Below, piece after piece: positions 5,473 through 7,489 of a DNA stretch of 7,489 nt. The stretch's first letter is position 1. Each line of letters starts with the position of its first letter. Origin of the DNA: Candidatus Cloacimonas sp. SDB (GTDB taxonomy: Bacteria; Cloacimonadota; Cloacimonadia; Cloacimonadales; TCS61); contig LKUH01000311.1 in assembly GCA_001412425.1 (NCBI GenBank), positions 1 to 7,489 of the forward strand, given 5' to 3'. The translations under genes were made by a program, and so were the position numbers. The notes under the pieces were generated by a model. That model was not told where the DNA came from, did not search any database, and saw only the letters and a program-made list of their open reading frames with translations.

Positions 5473-5913
5473 ATGATGATGAAAAATTTTATTAGAATAA
5501 GTTTAATCCTCAGCGGGCTTATTTTTGTTTCTCTGGGTATTCTTGGCATAATACTTCCCATATTACCGACTACTCCGTTTTTTTTACTGGCGGCAGCCTG
5601 TTTTTCCCGAAGTTCAAAACGTTTTTATACCTGGCTTATCACAAATCGCTGGTTTGGAGCTTATATCAGAAATTATCGCGAAGGCAGAGGGATTCCAGTT
5701 AAACAGAAAGGTCTGGTGCTCATTTTACTATGGCTTACTATTTTATTTTCTATAATGATGAGTGTAGCACTGGCTGGATTAAAATTATTGCTGCTGATTA
5801 TTGCCGCAGGTGTTACAATTCATATTCTGAGCATAAAGACCTACAGGGATAATTCCTCAAATTCTGATGCAATTAAAAAACCCAGATTTAATATTACAAC
5901 TGAAGAAGATTAA
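5473..5913 (+). CDS. DUF454 / YbaN-like small membrane protein
   Basis: This 146-residue protein has the DUF454 hallmark: an N-terminal hydrophobic segment ending in GIILPILPTTPFFLLAAACFSRSS (positions 25-48 region, LPTTPF at 31-36), then a basic amphipathic stretch with FGAYIRNYREGRGIP. Two further membrane segments lie at about 79-98 and 100-121, followed by a polar C-terminal tail. It should sit in the cytoplasmic membrane. The molecular function of the family is not established. Three ATG codons in a row (5473, 5476, 5479) are possible starts, and none has a Shine-Dalgarno site, unlike the other genes here. It is followed 30 bases later by catalase and may share its transcript, though no functional link can be shown from sequence. 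Confidence 0.9.
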   Translation: MMMKNFIRISLILSGLIFVSLGILGIILPILPTTPFFLLAAACFSRSSKRFYTWLITNRWFGAYIRNYREGRGIPVKQKGLVLILLWLTILFSIMMSVALAGLKLLLLIIAAGVTIHILSIKTYRDNSSNSDAIKKPRFNITTEED

Positions 5914-5943
5914 AATATTATATAAAAAAAATGGGAGGAGAAA

Positions 5944-7398
5944 ATGAAGAAAAAAATTAGAAAAACACTTACTACCGCAGCTGGTATTCCCGTTCCGGAC
6001 AATCAGACTTCTTTAACTGCGGGAAAGCGTGGACCTACTTTGTTGCAGGATCATTACCTGTTGGAGAAACTGGCTCATTTCAACCGGGAAAGAATACCGG
6101 AAAGAGTTGTTCATGCTAAAGCAGCCGGAGCACATGGAACATTTACCGTAACTAACGATATAACAAAATACACTAAAACCAGAATATTTTCAAAAGTTGG
6201 TAAGCAAACTGAAATGATCGGGCGTTTTTCGACTGTTGCCGGAGAAAAGGGTTCTGCTGATACTGTGAGGGATGTAAGAGGATTTGCTTTAAAATTCTAT
6301 ACGGAAGAGGGAAACTGGGACCTGGTAGGAAATAATACTCCGGTGTTTTTTATCCGCGATGCGATAAAATTTCCCGATTTCATTCATTCTCAGAAACGTG
6401 ATCCGCAGACAAACAGGCGTTCTGACACGATGCAATGGGATTTTTGGTCACAGGTTCCCGAATCTCTTCATCAGGTAACAATATTATTTTCCGATCGTGG
6501 TATTCCCAAGGGCATTCCCTATATGAATGGTTACGGCAGCCACACTTTCAGTTTCATTAATGCTGAAAATGAGAGGTTCTGGGTAAAATTCCATTTTAAG
6601 ACTCAGCAGGGTATTCAATGCTTCAGGCAGAAAGAAGCTGATACAATTGCGGGTGAAGATCCAGATTATCATACTGGTCAACTTTTTGAAGCAATTGAAC
6701 GGAAAGAATTTCCCAGATGGACCTTGAAGGTTCAGATTATGCCGGAAAAAGAGGCGGATGAATATAAGTTTAATCCATTTGATCTGACCAAAGTGTGGTC
6801 TCATAAAGATTATCCCTTGATCGAAGTGGGAATTCTGGAATTAAACAGGAATCCGATAAATTATTTTGCCGAGATTGAACAGGCTGCTTTCTCACCTTCT
6901 AATGTTGTGCCTGGAATTTCATTCTCACCCGATAAAATGCTGCAGGCGAGAATATTTTCTTATACTGATGCGCACCGTTACCGTTTGGGAGTAAACTATG
7001 AAAGAATACCGGTCAATCTTCCCAAAGCGGCAAATGTTGCTAACACTTACCAGCGGGATGGTTTTATGAGATGTGATGATAATGGTGGACCGGGACCTAA
7101 TTATGAGCCAAATAGTTTTGATGGTCCTGTAGAGGATCCCGATTATAATGAGCCCCCGTTGAAGATATCAGGATCTGCAGATCGTTATGAGCAGAAGAGG
7201 GGCGTTGATGAAGACTATATTCAGCCAGGTGATCTTTACAGGCTTATGTCAGAAGATCAACAGGATCAGCTGATCAGTAATATTGTTGGAAGCCTGAAGA
7301 AGGTTCCTGTTGAAATTCAGAAAAAAATGATCGTCCATTTCAGCAAAGCTGATAAATCCTATGGCGAAAGAGTTGCCGAAGGGCTGAAGTCATTGTAG
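5944..7398 (+). CDS. katA: Monofunctional heme catalase (small-subunit type)
   Basis: Catalase converts hydrogen peroxide to water and oxygen in the cytoplasm. The 484 residues match the small-subunit class and the gene is intact. The family's active-site segment is at 48-66 (RERIPERVVHAKAAGAHG) with distal His57. The distal Asn lies in LVGNNTPVFF (Asn130/131). The heme-ligand signature RIFSYTDAHRYRLG has Tyr340 as proximal ligand and Arg336 beside it. FIHSQKRDPQT (147-156) and the C-terminal helical domain (about 428-484) are also present. No signal peptide is visible. A strong GGGAGGAG at 5933-5940 precedes the ATG. The gene follows the DUF454 gene by 30 bases. The symbol katA is used by type, since species-specific naming cannot be checked. 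Together with the nearby selenocysteine peroxiredoxin it suggests an organism that meets peroxide. Confidence 0.95.
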   Translation: MKKKIRKTLTTAAGIPVPDNQTSLTAGKRGPTLLQDHYLLEKLAHFNRERIPERVVHAKAAGAHGTFTVTNDITKYTKTRIFSKVGKQTEMIGRFSTVAGEKGSADTVRDVRGFALKFYTEEGNWDLVGNNTPVFFIRDAIKFPDFIHSQKRDPQTNRRSDTMQWDFWSQVPESLHQVTILFSDRGIPKGIPYMNGYGSHTFSFINAENERFWVKFHFKTQQGIQCFRQKEADTIAGEDPDYHTGQLFEAIERKEFPRWTLKVQIMPEKEADEYKFNPFDLTKVWSHKDYPLIEVGILELNRNPINYFAEIEQAAFSPSNVVPGISFSPDKMLQARIFSYTDAHRYRLGVNYERIPVNLPKAANVANTYQRDGFMRCDDNGGPGPNYEPNSFDGPVEDPDYNEPPLKISGSADRYEQKRGVDEDYIQPGDLYRLMSEDQQDQLISNIVGSLKKVPVEIQKKMIVHFSKADKSYGERVAEGLKSL

Positions 7399-7434
7399 TA
7401 TAATTCACCTTTTCCGAATTTATTGTGTAACGAA

Positions 7435-7457
7435 AACCACCTGCTCTGCGGGTGGTT
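7435..7457. repeat. GC-rich hairpin downstream of catalase, possible REP-like or IS end
   Basis: AACCACC (7435-7441) pairs with GGTGGTT (7451-7457), and the stem continues inward through one T-G pair and GC/GC to a TCT loop, for ten pairs in all. No T-run follows, so a standard intrinsic terminator is not supported. Its GC content stands out against the AT-rich flanks. It is followed by AGCTTTAGCTTTGC, a short tandem repeat, before the window ends. It may terminate catalase transcripts by another route, or be part of a dispersed repeat. Confidence 0.45.
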
Positions 7458-7489
7458 CCAAATAGCTTTAGCTTTGCACAAAAATCCTC

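Noticed and set aside
6484..6804. Minus-strand open frame opposite catalase
   Set aside because: It is a shadow of a highly conserved catalase reading frame and has no start signal.

Overview
The window is an AT-rich (clearly below 50% GC) stretch of bacterial chromosome. It has short intergenic gaps, strong Shine-Dalgarno sites, TTGACA-type promoters, a lipoprotein and CCA-encoding tRNA genes. Together these suggest a diderm, probably anaerobic lineage. A Cloacimonadota-like or related candidate phylum would fit, but that is a guess from general style and no marker here proves it.

Layout, left to right. A secreted lipoprotein with three similar domains (33-962, +) runs tail to tail into a two-gene minus-strand operon. 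That operon reads from right to left: a fusion of PdxA (vitamin B6 synthesis) with a class I methyltransferase (1554-3275), then RNase HII rnhB (959-1567), which overlaps it by 14 bases. A 130-base divergent promoter region follows. A plus-strand pair then encodes a Memo-family protein (3410-4228) and a peroxiredoxin (4259-4978). Next comes a tRNA operon Gly(GCC)-Cys(GCA)-Leu(UAA) at 5129-5384 with a promoter and an intrinsic terminator. The right end carries a DUF454 (YbaN-like) membrane protein (5473-5913) and a full-length heme catalase (5944-7398). The last 90 bases hold a GC-rich hairpin that could be the edge of a repeat or small mobile element.

The main result is the peroxiredoxin. Its frame is interrupted by one UGA (4508-4510) exactly where the family has its peroxidatic cysteine (PGDFTFV-UGA-ATEI). 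The frame continues through the rest of the domain, and a SECIS-like hairpin has its loop 17 nt after the UGA. I read this as one selenoprotein of 239 residues, not two fragments. The mature domain contains no resolving cysteine. The only cysteine outside the core is in an N-terminal extension, which makes its recycling route interesting.

Functionally, the right half looks like a peroxide-defence neighbourhood (selenocysteine peroxiredoxin, catalase, a possibly redox-linked Memo protein). The left half is housekeeping (B6 synthesis, removal of RNA from DNA). The PdxA-methyltransferase fusion is the second notable item. No CRISPR array, transposase gene or rRNA was seen.
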